A stretch of 64,000 nt of DNA. It comes from Malus domestica (taxonomy: Eukaryota > Streptophyta > Magnoliopsida > Rosales > Rosaceae). Of this stretch, positions 46,809 to 57,105 are shown in pieces. The translations under genes and the position numbers were made by a program. The stretch's first letter is position 1, and each line of letters opens with the position of its first letter. The stretch spans positions 3,484,501 to 3,548,500 of the forward strand of contig NC_091675.1 of NCBI RefSeq assembly GCF_042453785.1. The letters run 5' to 3'. The notes beneath the pieces were generated by a model. The model was not told the DNA's origin. It ran no database searches and saw only the letters and a program-made list of their open reading frames with translations.

Positions 46809-46843
<35 letters not shown>
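46772..46843 (+). promoter_or_regulatory. TATA box and microsatellite leader of the MYB gene
   Basis: TATAAAAG lies at 46772-46779, 83 bp before the ATG. The 5' UTR contains adjacent GT and GA microsatellites (about 46809-46843). Confidence 0.6.
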
Positions 46844-46861
46844 GGAAGGGAAAGCCAAAAA

Positions 46862-47231
46862 ATGGGGAGGAGTCCATGTTGCTCCAAGGAAGGACTCAAC
46901 AGAGGAGCCTGGACTGCCTTGGAAGATAAAATTCTAACAGCTTACATTAAAGCCCATGGAGAAGGCAAATGGAGAAGCCTTCCCAAAAGAGCTGGTGAGA
47001 AAAGCTGCTTTTTGCTTTTTTCTCCATCAATTTTTACCTATCTTTTGCTCTGTTTTCACTCTCTGTTTTACCAAAACCCTTCCAACTGAATAAAATGCAG
47101 GTCTAAAGAGATGTGGTAAAAGTTGCAGACTGAGATGGTTAAACTATCTGAGACCAGACATAAAGAGAGGCAACATTTCAGGTGATGAAGAGGAACTCAT
47201 TGTTAGACTCCATAACCTTCTTGGTAACAGG

Positions 47232-47273
<42 letters not shown>

Positions 47274-48382
47274 TCAAAATTAGGAGACCGTTTGATAACC
47301 ATTTTGGTTTTGAGTTGGATGCTCTAATTCTGTTGATATTTTACTACAGATGGTCGTTGATAGCCGGAAGGCTACCGGGGCGAACAGACAATGAAATCAA
47401 GAATTACTGGAACACAACTTTGTGGAAGAAATCGAAAGCCGATTCTCCTTCTGGATCCTCGAAAGAAACTTCTCAACATCCAAGCAAATCCGTAGTGAAA
47501 AAGAAAGATGTCGAGTCCAAAACAACATCAACTGCAGCTGCTAAACCTCTAGTAATAAGAACCAAGGCCACTAGGTTGTCCAAAATTCTAGTCCCACAAA
47601 ACATTCCTAGTCAAGGACGGAGCTAGAAATATTTTTGACTGGGGGCGTCCTAAAACAACCAAGTAAAATAATGGGTGTTAAGTTGTTGAGGGTCATGTAC
47701 AATGAAAAATCTCTAAATTAAAAAGTTAGAATTTAAATTGTAATTCCACAAACGAATGGATGAAGTAAATTCATATAAAAAACTTTGCAGAGTAAATTTT
47801 TTATATCAAGTTATGATACTTCATCGATTGAATCCAATCTATTTATGAAACCCCCATTTCAATTGAGTTTGATTTAGGTTAGAAAACGTGGAATATTCAG
47901 AACCAGAATAAAAAATTTAACTGTTGTTTTAATTGTCATGACAATTTTTTTCATCGCCCAAAAATCTAAGTGGGGGCGGATGCCCCCTCTGGGCCTTAGG
48001 TAGCTCCGCCCTTGTTCCTAGTGATGAAAATTATACAGCAGCTGCCGCAAACCCATTAGAGCTGCAATCTCATCAAACCCAATTGGCGGAACAAGGCGGA
48101 AGTACCGAAGAGTTTCCGAGGACTAATGCAGACGACTGCAGCAACATCTTGAAGAACTTTGGCTGCGATGATGACGACATTGATGTGAAGGGAGATCAAT
48201 ACTGCAATGAATTTCAGTCGCTCGACTCTATACCGTTGGATGAGGCAATGATCAACGACGGCTGCTGGACGGGAGGAAACGGTTGCGAGCTGGAGGACTA
48301 CGGTGCCTCATTGGATTTAGATTCTTTGGCATTTTTGCTTGACTCTGAGGATTGGCCGTCCCAAGAAAATGTTATTGTCTAA
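46862..48382 (+). CDS. TT2-type R2R3-MYB transcription factor, last exon split by a MITE
   Basis: Exons are 46862-46994 (133 nt), 47101-47230 (130 nt) and 47350-48382, the standard R2R3-MYB layout. R2 and R3 repeats cover residues ~13-114. The bHLH-binding signature [DE]Lx2[RK]x3Lx6Lx3R is present in R3 ([20 protein letters not shown]). A subgroup-5 motif VIRTKATR lies at about residue 155. These mark the TT2 class, which with bHLH and WD40 partners activates proanthocyanidin genes in the nucleus; the N-terminus resembles apple MYB9/MYB11. A 403-bp MITE (47612-48014) interrupts exon 3. Without it and one copy of its duplication the frame is open for 294 codons with an acidic C-terminus. With it, translation stops at TAG 47624-47626 after 179 residues, keeping the DNA-binding domain but losing the activation region. 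Splicing through the MITE is conceivable but not shown. Confidence 0.92.
47612..48014. mobile_element. hAT-type MITE inside MYB exon 3
   Basis: A 403-bp element has terminal inverted repeats CAAGGACGGAGCTA and, in reverse at the right, CAAGGGCGGAGCTA. It is flanked by a perfect 8-bp duplication TTCCTAGT (47604-47611 and 48015-48022). There is no coding capacity. The 8-bp duplication is that of hAT transposons. Confidence 0.93.
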
Positions 48383-50050
48383 CTCATATGCTGCATAGTA
48401 ACATAAATAACCAAGTGTGCATGCGTGACTTATGTAAAACCATTAAAATTTAGTTGTAGTTGAGCTTTGGCTCGTGATGGATATTCAGTAAGTATTAAGA
48501 TACCCGGATGCTGCATATAGATGCCCAAATCATATCCTTAAGGCATGTAGTGACTTACGTACTCTTATTAACTTTTCGTAATTCAATTGAATTTTTAGCA
48601 ATTCAAAATGAGTATTTTAATAATAACATGCTTAAAGTGTGATTGTTAAATTTGGGAATGCAAACATCGTTACCGCAATTATAAATTTCCAAACAAGTGA
48701 CCATGAAAGGTGGCAATTATAAATTTCCAACATGTCCAACAGTAAAAAATTATAAAAAAATAGGGAATTTTTTTTCTTATTGTTCTAAAATTACTCAACC
48801 ATCTTCTTCATTCCCACACCACACCACAACTCAATATTTATTTTTACATCAATCTCCTATATTTGTTTTCCACTTTCAATTTTTTTTTTTTACAAAAAAA
48901 AAGTGAGAGGGCATGAAAAGAAAAATTAAAAAAAAATTATTTGTAAATAGTAATTACCCTTGTCCGTACCCAACGAATAAAATTGTACAAAGATAAATAC
49001 TATTTAGGGTGAATGGTAAGAGCATGTTACATGCCTTATCCTCCCTAAACGGACGAAACTGCTCTAAATTGAGAGGCAGATGTTGCTTAGGTCATTTCAT
49101 AATCATTAAATTGACATGGTGCAGTTTTTCACCAACATGTCAAATTGTCAAGCCACAAAAAAAATATGATTCCCCAAACATGCGTAGGCTTTTTCGATCC
49201 ATGATGTTACTAAAATTCACAAGGGTTCCACCATCAAAGTATATGTATATTTCGATTTCCGAGTAGGACATTGATAATTAGGAAATAGAGGAACATGACA
49301 AAATGCATGTGATCCAAAAAAAAAAAAAACAAATACCTTTGACATTTTTTTATTTGATGGTGTAAGAAAATGGGTCCTAACAAATTTTCCTAAAGTCTGT
49401 CTTCGTCTGTGCCAAATGTGCTGGGCACATGCATGAGCGTTACTAATTTGTCTTCTAATAAATTTTTTTTTTCGTCTTTAGATGATAGCTTTCCTTCAGG
49501 ACGGTAGCTAGATTTCAAAGTTACTTTCTCACCAATTTTTGAGATTTGAATTGCTGGTAGCTACAATGGGGTTGGTTCACTTTTTCCCACGGTTTGATAT
49601 CTAATTAAATGATGATATTTTGAGGTAGGTAAAGAAGCATCTGTCCACGAATTAATATCTAATTTTGATTAACGGATGTAATGAATCGTAACTAATCATG
49701 CCTAGAAGGCAAAAGAAGGGTATAACACTATTATTAATCATGCTTAGATGTTGAGAACAACTTACACGATCTGAAAACGTTGTTAGATGATTTTCTGTGT
49801 ATGCCCATGAAATAAGGATATGTAGACCAAAGTTTACACATATTTTTATTTTAGTGACATAAGACACTACTATAACGATGTACTCTTACTTTATAAGTTC
49901 TTCTAAGGTTTAGTCATGTCGCTAACCCCTTTGTAAGTCCAAAATCATCGATTTCATAACCTACAAAATAATGGAGATTTTGGAAAACCTATACATAAGG
50001 AGACTAATATTGCATTATTACACAAGATTAGCAGCCTTGTCATTTCCTTT
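48383..50050. other. Intergenic DNA downstream of MYB
   Basis: AT-rich, with poly-A/T runs. No gene or element boundary was recognised. Confidence 0.5.
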
Positions 50051-50175
50051 TGACATAGCGCAGCTGGCTGGGAGACCAGGAGGTGTTTGTCTCATCGGTG
50101 AGAGGTAGGTTCAAACCACTGCCTATCACTTCAACTTTGAATATATGTGTTTTTTATTATAAATAAATAAGATTT
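50050..50175 (+). mobile_element. tRNA-derived SINE
   Basis: An RNA polymerase III A box TAGCGCAGCTGG (50056-50067) is followed 40 bp later by a B box-like GGTTCAAACC (50108-50117), then a T/A-rich tail near 50150. It has no clover-leaf with a proper acceptor stem, so it is not a tRNA gene. Confidence 0.6.
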
Positions 50176-50299
50176 AGGTTTTATGGGGCAATCTTGAATG
50201 TGACAGTACCAGTCCCATCCTCAGTTATAGGGACAAGGGTGATGTTACTTACCAGTTACCAGATCCTTTTCGTTCTGATTTTTCTTTTGATCTTGCAAA

Positions 50300-50789
50300 A
50301 TATATATATATATGATTGAAATTGGTTTTTTAAGGTCATAATTTAAAATCAATTTTATAAAAAAATTTAAAATAGTGATTAGAATTTCTTTGTTTAATTG
50401 AAAAATATTTTATTTATTATCACCTGATATTTTAGTTTTTATTTTTCTTTTGATCTTGCAAATTGCAATATATATATATATATGATTATGATTGAAATTG
50501 TGTATTTTTTAGGTCATAATTTAAAATCAATTTTATAAAAAACTATAAATAACTTGAGAATTTCAATGTTTAATTGAGAAAGATTTTATTTATTGTCACC
50601 AAATCTTTTTGCTCATTTTTCTTTGGATCTTGTAAATTGCAACATATAGTTCATGATGATTGGAATTGTTTATTTTTTAGATCAAGATGAGAAAGAAAAC
50701 AAAAATTGTAGAACGAAAAATATTTAAATGACAAGGTTGCTAGCATGTCTTCTCACGTGACATATATACAAGAATAATATATTCTAGAA
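50300..50789. repeat. ~500-bp direct repeat, left copy
   Basis: It starts at a TA microsatellite followed by GATTGAAATTGG and ends ...AATATATTCTAGAA. It matches 53757-54264 over its whole length with few differences. Internally it consists of about two and a half ~165-bp units (each with AGGTCATAATTTAAAATCAA). Confidence 0.9.
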
Positions 50790-50829
50790 ATCCAATTATC
50801 ATGTTCAACAAATTCAACGCTCAAACATA

Positions 50830-53500
50830 ATGTTATTTGGTGGCGATAGTGATCAAGTTCAACACCCTAACATAGTGCAATTCGATGAAGGCAGTAGCAA
50901 TCATGTTGAACGACTCAACATAATGCCGTTTGGAGAAGGCAGTAGCAATCAAGTTCCAAGAACAATGCGCTTAACTCATATAAGGCAAATTGCCCGATCG
51001 AATAGGACACACTTGCATCAGGATGGACTTATTCAAAGTTTTACTAATAATGGTAATTGCACAAACTACCATAGTACAACTTTGAAAAAGATAAACATCA
51101 ATATCATCATTACTGTAAACACCACTTATTACCTTACTTCCATTTCATTTTATTATAACAGAAAATACAACAGTGCAATCATTCCATTCGAATATTCCAA
51201 TGAATCATTCTTATCCACCCATCGTCAATGAAGGTATCAGTTTTGGAATGTTAATACCTACATTTTTTTACTATGCTCTCTAAACCATAAAACACTTTTA
51301 ATGTTTCCTTTTGAAGCAGATGATTTTAATCTCATTAATGAAAATGAGATCCAGCCTAACGAGGATGTACCACCTCAACAGCATCCGATGGGAACAAGGC
51401 CAATTCATAATTGTGCTAGAAACTTCAATGAAAACATGGGAATCCCAAGATTTCACATGCCAAATCCAACCACATGTCCAAATTGTCATGCCCTTTTGTT
51501 CTCTCATGAAACATTTGAAATGTGTTGCGTACGTGGAAAGCTTGCTCTACCATTGACATCGTCCCCTCCTAAAATGACTGAGCTTTTTTGCAACCAATCT
51601 GCCCAGGGAAGACATTTTAGGCAGAATATACGAGCTTACAACCACATTTTTGCCTTCACTTCAATGGGAGTTCATGTTGACGAAAACCTAGCAACAGGAA
51701 GACGTGGTATTTACACATTTCGTGCTCAAGGTTCCATATACCATAAGATTGGAAGTCTCTTGCCTATTGGAGATAGTAGACCAAGATTCCTACAAATGTA
51801 TATATATGACACTGCTCATGAAATAGACAATCGGATGAGAGAAAGTGAAGCACTAAATAGAGATGTGGTTGAAAAAATCCAACAAATCTTGAATCAATAT
51901 AATCCATTTGTGCAAACATTTCACCACCTTGCGCAACGTCAAGATTTGCAAAGTTGTAGATTGATTATCAAGGAGCAGCCCGCGAATCAACGACAATATT
52001 GTTTACCGTCTCCATCTCAGGTTGCTGCAATCATAGTAGGTGGTGAAAGATTAGAAAACATTAGAGGTCGAGATATTGTTGTGCAAACTACGGATGATCA
52101 ACTTAAGAGTATCAAAGATTGTGTCGGCTACTATGACCCTTTACAATATCCATTGTTGTTACCTTATGGAACGTACGGATGGGATGTGAATACTCGAAAT
52201 AATACCAACAGAAAAGTGACATGTTGTGACTATTATTTGTATGTTCTTCAGGTAACCTACCACCTTCATCTCTATCAATAAATATTAATTTTTAAAACTT
52301 ATATTGTGTTGAACAATGAATTTTATCATTTTAGATCCGTCAACATGATGAATCGCTTCTACTTCGTGGTGGCCGCCTATTGCAGCAATATGTAGTTGAC
52401 AACTACATAAAGATCGAATCATAAAAGCTTAGATGGATGCGTGATAATCAACACACAATTCGATCTGAATTTTATCGAGGACTACAAGACTCATTAATTA
52501 CAGGACAAAATAATGTAGGTACGAGGCTAATCAGTTTATAATAAAAAAATATATTCTTCATGTTCATGTTTTGTCACATTAAATGAGACTTATTAATGGG
52601 TTGAAACAAAACAAACATATTTAGACTTATTAATGACTTTTAACAAAACAAATACAGGAAACATCGGTCGTCGTAGGACTATATTACCATCATCTTTTGT
52701 TGGTAGTCCCCGTGACATGTATCAAAGGTATCAAGATGCAATGACTTTGGTGCAAAAATATGGAAGGCCAAATATTTTCCTAACAATGACATGTAATCCA
52801 AATTGGGAAGAAATAAGTGATGAGCTACTACCTGGCCAAGCACCACAAGATTGACCAGATTTGCTTACAAGGGTTTTTCGTGCAAAATTTGAACAGTTGA
52901 AGAATGATGTTATAAAAAAGGTGTTTTAGGCAGAGTTCTTGCATATGTATATGTCATTGAGTTTCAAAAGCGCGATCTCCCCCATGTTCACATGCTTCTC
53001 ATGTTAGAAGAAAATGATAAGCTTAATAGTCCAGATGATTATGATCAGATGGTACGTGCTGAAATACCAATTCCAGATGAAGAGCCTGAATTGTATGGTG
53101 CCGTGTTAAGGCATATGATACATGGTCCATGTGGAATACATAATTCACGATCACCCTGTATGAAACGTGGTAGTTGTAAACAAAATTATCCTAAGCCATT
53201 TGCACCAACTACAGTTCAAGGAAATTATTCTTATCCAGTCTATCGTAGAAGAGACAATCATAATCCAGTCTCATTACATCAAAATGCACGTATAATGGTG
53301 GATAATCGGTGGGTCATTCCGTATAACTCATGGTTACTCCTCAGATATGATTGTCATATTAATGTTGAGATTTGTTGCAGCATTAAGAGTGTTAAGGATA
53401 TGTACAAATATGTTTATAAAGGTCCCAATAGCTTTTGAAGTCCATCCTGAACCTATTCAAGATGAAATAAAGCAGTTTGTTGATGCAAGATGGGTTTGTG
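50830..53500 (+). pseudogene. Helitron Rep (HUH endonuclease) gene, broken and lacking helicase
   Basis: Pieces on the + strand: 50830-51057 (repeated FGEGSSNQV motif, likely first exon), about 51301-52250 (Helitron N-terminal domain with CPNCHALLFSHE), 52335-52520, 52655-52920 and 52925-53500. The rolling-circle HUH motif is seen as DLPHVHMLL at about 52976-53002 and the Tyr region as YKYVYKG near 53405. Defects are TAA near 52422, TGA at 52852-52854 where the family has QDRPDLL, a frameshift near 52920 and another near 53436. Similarity ends at DARWVCA, the point where Rep normally leads into the PIF1-type helicase. Helitron Rep nicks and joins single-stranded ends in the nucleus; this copy cannot. 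Confidence 0.88.
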
Positions 53501-53580
53501 CACTGTAATAAGCACTGTTGTGAGGACACTGTAATAGGCATTGCTGTGAGGACACTGTAATAGGCACTGCTGTGTGTGAG
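53500..53580. repeat. ~27-bp tandem repeat at the Rep break point
   Basis: Three copies of CACTGTAATARGCAYTGYTG with a TGAGGA or TGTGAG tail follow directly on the truncated Rep coding sequence. Confidence 0.75.
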
Positions 53581-53756
53581 AGAGTATCCACGTCAAACAA
53601 CTTCAAATTTATTGCTTCCTGTTATGTGCAACCATATCATACTTTCTAAACCATATACATTGACAATTACAATGGAAAAAAACTAACACAATACACATTT
53701 AGGGGCGCGTAGCGCCCGTGATGCAAAAATGCCTCTCGCACGCAGAGAGGCTAGTG

Positions 53757-54264
53757 TGTATATATATATATATATGATTGAAATTGGTTTTTTAAGGTCA
53801 TAATTTAAAATCAATTTTATAAAAAAAATTTAAAATAATGATTAGAATTTCTTTGTTTAATTGAAAAATATTTTATTTATTATCACCTGATATTTTAGTT
53901 TTTATTTTTCTTTTGATCTTGCAAATTGCAATATATATATATATATATATATATATATTGATTATGATTGAAATTGTGTATTTTTAGGTCATAATTTAAA
54001 ATCAATTTTATAAAAAACTATAAATAACTTGACAATTTCAATGTTTAATTGAGAAAGATTTTATTTATTGTCACCAAATCTTTTTGCTCATTTTTCTTTG
54101 GATCTTGTACATTGCAACACATAGTTCATCATGATTGGAATTGTTTATTTTTTAGATCAAGATGAGAAAGAAAACAAAAATTGTAGAACGAAAAATATTT
54201 AAATGACAAGGTTGCTAGCATGTCTTCTCACGTGACATATATACAAGAATAATATATTCTAGAA
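53757..54264. repeat. ~500-bp direct repeat, right copy
   Basis: Begins two bases after the Helitron's 3' CTAG-T junction and matches 50300-50789, ending ATATTCTAGAA. It differs at about a dozen positions, including a longer TA tract. Confidence 0.9.
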
Positions 54265-54417
54265 TCTCCTCAATTATATGGTTTGTCTCCAACTTTTTGG
54301 CAATATTAGTTTAAGCAACAGGATCTGTGTATAAAATTAAAAGAATAGTCCTACACACTTCATCTTAAACAACTATATATATGCGTCTTCCCTGGGTACT
54401 TCATTTTTGTCACAGCC

Positions 54418-56744
54418 CGTCCCGGAATTATAAATTTCGAGGACGTGAAAGTACGAAAATAACCTTAAACGTGACAAGGTGCGTAAGTGTGAAGTTGGTT
54501 CAATCTAAGTTCATAACTTTTGGTTAATTAAAATATCTTGTGGGATAAGAACTTAGAATTAGGTTTACATTTATTGTATTAATTTTAGTTAAAGACTGAG
54601 AAGGGGCCACGTGGGATCCCCATTCCATATTTCCCTCCCTAAAACCCGTAACTCCTTCTCTCTCTTTTTCTTCTTTCATCTCAGAAAACTCTCTCACTCT
54701 CTCTCTTACTCTCGAACTCACGGCAACCACCAAGAACCACCACAATCTTGTACCAACGTTCCATTTAAGACCACCATCGAACTCCTGGAACCTCCACGAT
54801 CACGTAGACACCAATTTCAGGTAAGTTTTACTTCGGAAAACCTAGATTCTAAACTTCCCGTGAAAGTGTACTGTTCATGAGCTTTGAATTGGTTGTGTTT
54901 TAGGCCAAACTAAGCTCACAGTGAGCTTAAGGAAGTCCCAAGGAAGCTCGGAGTGCTTCGTTGGCATGAATTGGACGTCGGGATCACCTAGTTCAAAGGT
55001 AGGCCGAATTTTCATATTTTTGAAAAGTTTGATCCCGTTGTTTTTGAAGCTTAAAATTAGTCCATCGTGATAGGTTATGATTAGGGCTTCAATTTGGTAT
55101 AAATTACGTGAAAATTGGATGAAAAACGAAGGAGAATAGCAAGTTTGAAAATTTTCCAGAAACCGGTGAACAGTCGCCGACGACCGGCAACTCACCGGAG
55201 AAGACATGGAATATTCCGTCAGTTTTGACGGAATATGCTAACGGCGTGACTGACGCCGTTAATTATTTAACGGAATATGCTAGGATTTAACGGAATATTC
55301 CCTAACTGCCGTTACTGTGCCGTCAGTGTGCATGGCACGTGGCCGCGCGTGGGGGGCGCGTAGGTCCGTGCCACGTCAGGCGCGTGGGGGCGCGTGAGAC
55401 CTCCAAAAATTATTTTAAAAATATGGGGATGATCCTGAGGTTGTGTAGGTCACGGTGGTATATTCATATACCCAATTTGAGCAATATATGAGGAGTTATT
55501 AGCTAAGAATTGGGTTAGGCGTTAAATAACGCCAAATTGGTTACTTTTGTATAGGTGAGGCTTATGCGGGCATCGGGCATGGCCAAGGGATGCTCAGGGA
55601 CTTACGAGACGTCGATGTAATCTGTGAGTGGGCAGTTTTGTTTTCCGTATATATATATACTTGACGTTTCCCAGAAATTGAATTGAAATGAAAATATGTT
55701 TAAAATGAAATGCATATGAGTTATGTGGAAAAACGGAAAGTGAAATACCATGCATAGAATTGATATGAAAAGTATATAGAAATGTGAGTTGAAATGCCAT
55801 GCATGAATTAATATATGATGCATATGTATGAATTGGTGCGGTGGACGCACAGGTAAGAATTGATTTATGATGCATATGTATGAAATGGTGCGGTGGACGC
55901 ACAGGTGAGTATTTATTTCTGTTATGATGATGTTGATGTATATTGAGCTCAAATCCTGCACCATAGTTTAGTGCTTATAGTATTCACCGCATCGCACGCT
56001 CGTCTTGGATCCAAGTAGATGCTAGTCGTACAGTCCACGCGGAGTGGGTACGACAGGCCAGTCGCGAGAGTGTTAGTGAGATTCCGACTGGTGGGTGACC
56101 TTAGATTATGTGCACAGATGATTTATGAGAAGCACTAGAGCGTAACTTGTGTGCAGAAGGCCGTACAGGTCACGCGGAGTGACTCCGGCAGAGTGTGAGA
56201 GTGATAGATTTTGAGCTCTAGGTTCAACCGGGCTAATAGAGGGCCTCCGGTTGATTATCTTATTGCACCTGATATGATTTATGTTGATGCATTCATACCT
56301 TATTACTGTTGAGATGATGTGGCATGGCATAATTAATATGAGAAATGTTGAGATGATGTGGCATGGCATAATTATGATGAAAATGTTGAGTTAATGAATT
56401 GAAGTATTGAGAATATATATATGTATATTTATATTTTATATTTCTGGGAAAGTATACAGGTTTTACGGAGAGGGGTTACAACGTTTTGAGAAATGTTTGG
56501 ATTTGGAAAAGAATTGTTTTACTGACCCACTCAATTTTGGTTTTGCGCCCCTCCAGGTTCAGGAATCACAAAGGTGTGGTGACTACGAGGAATTTGACGG
56601 TGTTCTGACAGATTGGACAAAATTAGGACTCACCTTCGGGTGTATCAACTTGTAAATTGTATTTAAAAGCTTCCGTACTGTGCAAATGGTTACGTCACTC
56701 TCGCGTGACGGCCAGCATGCCCTCCTTCGGGACGGGGTGTGTCA
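54418..56744 (+). mobile_element. Solo LTR, family 1 copy B
   Basis: It begins TGTCACAGCCCGTCCCGGA and ends GACGGGGTGTGTCA, with a perfect ATTTT duplication (54413-54417 and 56745-56749). It has the same architecture as 3501-5725: a shared TCCCAAGGAAGCTCGGAGTG segment, GTGGGGGCGCGTG, TGGACGCACAGGTGAG and the hairpin set. The 2327-bp copy also has a unique inverted-repeat-rich block with ACGGAATAT motifs (55205-55310). No internal genes are seen. Confidence 0.87.
56025..56253 (+). repeat. Hairpin array in solo LTR copy B
   Basis: Four imperfect inverted repeats lie at 56025-56054, 56059-56090, 56160-56189 and 56225-56253. They correspond to hairpins 1, 2, 4/5 and 6 of copy A. Arms such as GTCG/CGAC, CAGTCG/CGACTG, GCCG/CGGC and CAACCGG/CCGGTTG are kept while loops have changed. 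Confidence 0.78.
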
Positions 56745-57007
56745 ATTTTGTTTAAAAATTAAAATCATTTTCGAGCAGATTTCACTTAATTTATAACTGC
56801 ATATATAGTAGACACGTGCTCGGAAGAGACGAGTACAAGGCAACATATATATATACGTGCATACAAACTGAAAACTGAACATAAAGTTTGCTCATCATCC
56901 GCATGATGCTTGCATTCCAACCATTTTTAATTGCAAGCTTCAATTTCTCACCACTTCTATATTTGTTCAAAACACATAGGTTGATTATTATTTAGGCCAA
57001 ATTTAAG

Positions 57008-57105
57008 GAGTTAAGTAGTTAGCTCAGTTCGAAAGGTCCCTTTACCTTGTGTGTCGCCCACCAAGGTTGGAGTTTCACTATCAGTAATCCTTACTGATGC
57101 ACGGT
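57008..57105 (+). mobile_element. Possible tRNA-derived SINE
   Basis: An A box-like TAGCTCAGTTCG lies near 57020 and a B box-like GGTTGGAGTTTC near 57065. Spacing fits a polymerase III promoter. No tail or duplication was resolved. Confidence 0.4.

Larger units (their letters stand above)
50789..53754 (+). mobile_element. Degenerate Helitron with typical 3' terminus
   Basis: The 3' end has the hairpin GCCTCTC-loop-GAGAGGC (53731-53751) followed by CTAG and then T, the rolling-circle Helitron signature. A second palindrome GGGCGCGTAGCGCCC lies ~30 bp upstream. A Rep gene of Helitron type occupies 50830-53450. The helicase half is missing: the coding similarity stops near 53500 and is replaced by ~27-bp repeats and non-coding sequence. 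The 5' end (expected to start TC) was not found. Confidence 0.88.

Noticed and set aside
50050..50125. tRNA gene
   Set aside because: A and B boxes are present, but no acceptor stem or convincing anticodon arm; a SINE fits better.
3501..56744. The two large LTRs as the ends of one giant element
   Set aside because: Each has its own perfect 5-bp duplication (GATAT and ATTTT), so they are independent solo LTRs.
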